This document shows positions 62,542 to 64,000 of a DNA stretch of 64,000 nucleotides, piece after piece. The DNA lies in NCBI GenBank assembly GCA_023384415.1, contig JAHDWJ010000032.1, positions 1 through 64,000 on the forward strand, read 5' to 3'. Source of the stretch: Anaerolineae bacterium. Its GTDB lineage: Bacteria; Chloroflexota; Anaerolineae; Promineifilales; Promineifilaceae. The position numbers and the translations under genes are program-made. The notes under the pieces were generated by a model. The model saw nothing but the letters and a program-made list of their open reading frames with translations, was not told the origin of the DNA and did no database searches. The number at the start of each line of letters is the position of its first letter. The first letter of the stretch is position 1.

Positions 62542-62684
62542 AGATATTTTCAGAAAATAGCCATAGATGAAGGAATCCCGTATGGGAACGAACACGCCTG
62601 GAACGGTCCAGTTCCCCTGAGTTCTTCGGCTCTGAATCAATTTTTTGTGCCCTTCCCGTCCTGGTGGTGAAAAGCTTTTTTGTT

Positions 62685-63791
62685 ATGAAAATTGCTCTGG
62701 TACATGATTGGCTGAATCAGGTGGGGGGGGCTGAGGATGTTTTAGAAAGCCTGGTTAGCCTGTACCCAGATGCCCCGCTCTATACCTCGTTGTATGATCG
62801 CCGCCGAATGCCTGCTCATTGGCAAGATTGGGATATTCGGCCCGGTTTTATAGATAAACTCCCCCTGGCCCGCCGCTACCAGCAGCTTTATTTTCCCCTT
62901 TACCCATTCGCCTTTGAGCAGTTTGATCTGCGGGAATATGGGGTGGTGATTAGTAATAAGAGCGGTTTTTGTCATGGGGTGATTACCGGGCCGGAGACGG
63001 TGCATATCTGCTACTGCCTTACGCCAACCCGCTATGTGTGGCGGTACCATCAATACGCCGAGCAGGAGCAGTTAGGCCGCCTGACCCGCCTGGGGTTGAC
63101 CCCGTTTCTCACATTTTTGCGCCAATGGGATCGGTTGGCAGCCGATAGGGTTGATCATTTCATCGCTATTTCGCAGGCTGTGCGTCGGCGAATCAACAAG
63201 GTGTACCGGCGAGAGGCGACTATTATCTACCCACCGGTGGAGACGACCCGATTTGAGCCGGCTGCCACAGTGGATGAATATTATCTCTTTGTGGGACGGC
63301 TGGTGCCGTACCGCCGGTTGGATTTGCTGGTGGAAGCGTTTAACAAGCTGCAAAAACCGCTGCTGATAGGGGGAAGCGGCCGCGACCTGCCTCGGCTCCA
63401 ATCGTTGGCTCAACCCAACATCACCTTTCTGGGCTACGTGCCCGATGAGGAGCTCCCTAACCTGATGGCTCGCTGCCGGGCCTTCATCTGGCCTGGGGAA
63501 GAGGATTTTGGCATTGCCCCCATCCAGGCTATGGCTGCCGGCCGGCCGGTATTGGCCTATGCAGCAGGGGGCGTTTTGGATACGGTTGTCCCTGGAACGG
63601 GCCTCTTGTTTGCCGAACAATCAGTCAAGGCTATCATTGAGGCGGTTGAGCAGTTTGATGCTCTGACAGTAAGCCCGTCCTTTATTCGCCGCCATGCGGA
63701 ACAGTTTGACATCACTGTTTTCCAGGCCAAAATAGCCGCCTTTGTTGCTGAAAAGGTAAATCGCTCAGACAAGCTGGGACAATTTAAGTGA
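62685..63791 (+). CDS. Glycosyltransferase (GT4-like)
   Basis: A 368-residue GT-B glycosyltransferase. The N-terminal MKIALVHDWLNQVGGAEDVL and C-terminal EEDFGIAPIQAMAAGRPVLA (the E-x7-E donor motif) are visible, with FVGRLVPYRRLDLLVEAF between. It probably acts in exopolysaccharide or O-antigen assembly. A Wzz-like gene starts 5 bp after it. The ATG at 62685 is preceded by a T-rich stretch, and a TTGGCGGTGAAA-type decayed repeat lies at 62649. Confidence 0.9.
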   Translation: MKIALVHDWLNQVGGAEDVLESLVSLYPDAPLYTSLYDRRRMPAHWQDWDIRPGFIDKLPLARRYQQLYFPLYPFAFEQFDLREYGVVISNKSGFCHGVITGPETVHICYCLTPTRYVWRYHQYAEQEQLGRLTRLGLTPFLTFLRQWDRLAADRVDHFIAISQAVRRRINKVYRREATIIYPPVETTRFEPAATVDEYYLFVGRLVPYRRLDLLVEAFNKLQKPLLIGGSGRDLPRLQSLAQPNITFLGYVPDEELPNLMARCRAFIWPGEEDFGIAPIQAMAAGRPVLAYAAGGVLDTVVPGTGLLFAEQSVKAIIEAVEQFDALTVSPSFIRRHAEQFDITVFQAKIAAFVAEKVNRSDKLGQFK

Positions 63792-63796
63792 GGGAA

Positions 63797-64000
63797 ATGG
63801 AACTAAGACAGTTATGGCGGATGTTTAAGCGGCGGTGGCTGGTGACGATAATTCCCGCGCTGGTAGTACTGGCGGTGGGGTTGGCGACCTATTCACCGCC
63901 TGGCTCCTTTTACAGTGTGGGGGTTCGGTTTATCGTGGGGCAAACCCCATCGCCCGCGGCCGCAGCCCAGGATGAGGAGCGGTATTTTAACTGGCTTACC
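63797..64000 (+). CDS. Wzz/chain-length-determinant-like protein (partial)
   Basis: The first 68 codons of a membrane protein running off the window. MELRQLWRMFKRRWLVTIIP followed by a hydrophobic segment (ALVVLAVGLATYS) is the usual N-terminus of Wzz/tyrosine-kinase-like polysaccharide co-polymerases. It sits next to a glycosyltransferase, as expected. GCGGCCGC at 63957 codes for Ala-Ala-Ala. Confidence 0.7.
   Translation, partial: MELRQLWRMFKRRWLVTIIPALVVLAVGLATYSPPGSFYSVGVRFIVGQTPSPAAAAQDEERYFNWLT

Noticed and set aside
648..63964. GCGGCCGC sites as cloning (NotI) artefacts
   Set aside because: There are about 105 copies inside intact coding sequences in all frames, with natural flanks; linkers could not produce this.

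Overview
The window looks like a piece of a Chloroflexota (Anaerolineae-like) chromosome. This is an inference from gene architectures rather than from a marker tree: secreted proteins ending in [FY]LPL, a BTAD-type regulator fused to an alpha/beta hydrolase, a cyclase-AAA-TPR giant protein, a DUF309 protein, Uma2 endonucleases, and a Chloroflexi-style HflX and IleRS. GC is about 55% by eye. The most striking property is an 8-bp palindrome, GCGGCCGC, counted by eye about 105 times (roughly one per 600 bp; about 2 are expected by chance). It lies in coding and non-coding DNA alike, in all reading frames, and is missing from a few segments that also look foreign or decayed.

Layout. 1-500: a tRNA operon (Ser-UGA, Ser-GCU, Arg-ACG) with a consensus promoter and a terminator. 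596-3179: a small Cys-rich protein, a HAD phosphatase, a DinB protein and a MaoC/hydratase-2. 3224-8538 (minus): two class III aminotransferases, an aldehyde dehydrogenase and an Lrp/AsnC regulator. A decayed DUF5615-type toxin pair sits just upstream of the second aminotransferase. 8843-10782: a PPOX-like flavoprotein and an N4-cytosine-type DNA methyltransferase with a small downstream ORF. 10877-15530 (minus): a complete spermidine/putrescine-type ABC importer, potABCD. Together with the aminotransferases and ALDH this suggests polyamine or amine uptake and catabolism.

16066-24177: Uma2 nuclease, CaiB-type CoA transferase, a T-box riboswitch leading into an AlaX-type alanyl-tRNA editing protein, an unknown protein, a BrnT/BrnA-like toxin-antitoxin pair, and a divergent isoleucyl-tRNA synthetase. 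24698-30688: secreted proteins (parallel beta-helix, broken subtilase, kelch), a phosphoesterase and a second DinB. 30681-35703: MFS exporter, frameshifted FAD-linked oxidase and a divergent SARP-hydrolase regulator. 35888-40540 (minus): two SPFH/band-7 proteins, EcsC and a decayed AadK-like fragment.

40670-55540: mainly housekeeping genes (DUF309, SelA, TsaD, TrmFO, HflX, M20 peptidase, acyl-CoA dehydrogenase), interrupted at 46.4-47.3 kb by five tandem copies of a 163-bp hairpin-rich non-coding repeat. 55596-63791: a double-cyclase/AAA/TPR protein, a D-2-hydroxyacid dehydrogenase, an envelope-stress group (LiaF-like, PspC, PspA) and the start of a polysaccharide locus (glycosyltransferase, Wzz-like) running off the end.

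Intergenic DNA is rich in small repeats. There are dispersed palindromes with matching copies tens of kb apart, 7-8 bp tandem repeats placed directly before start codons, a 35-bp triple repeat, and a terminator whose stem is made of two GCGGCCGC copies.
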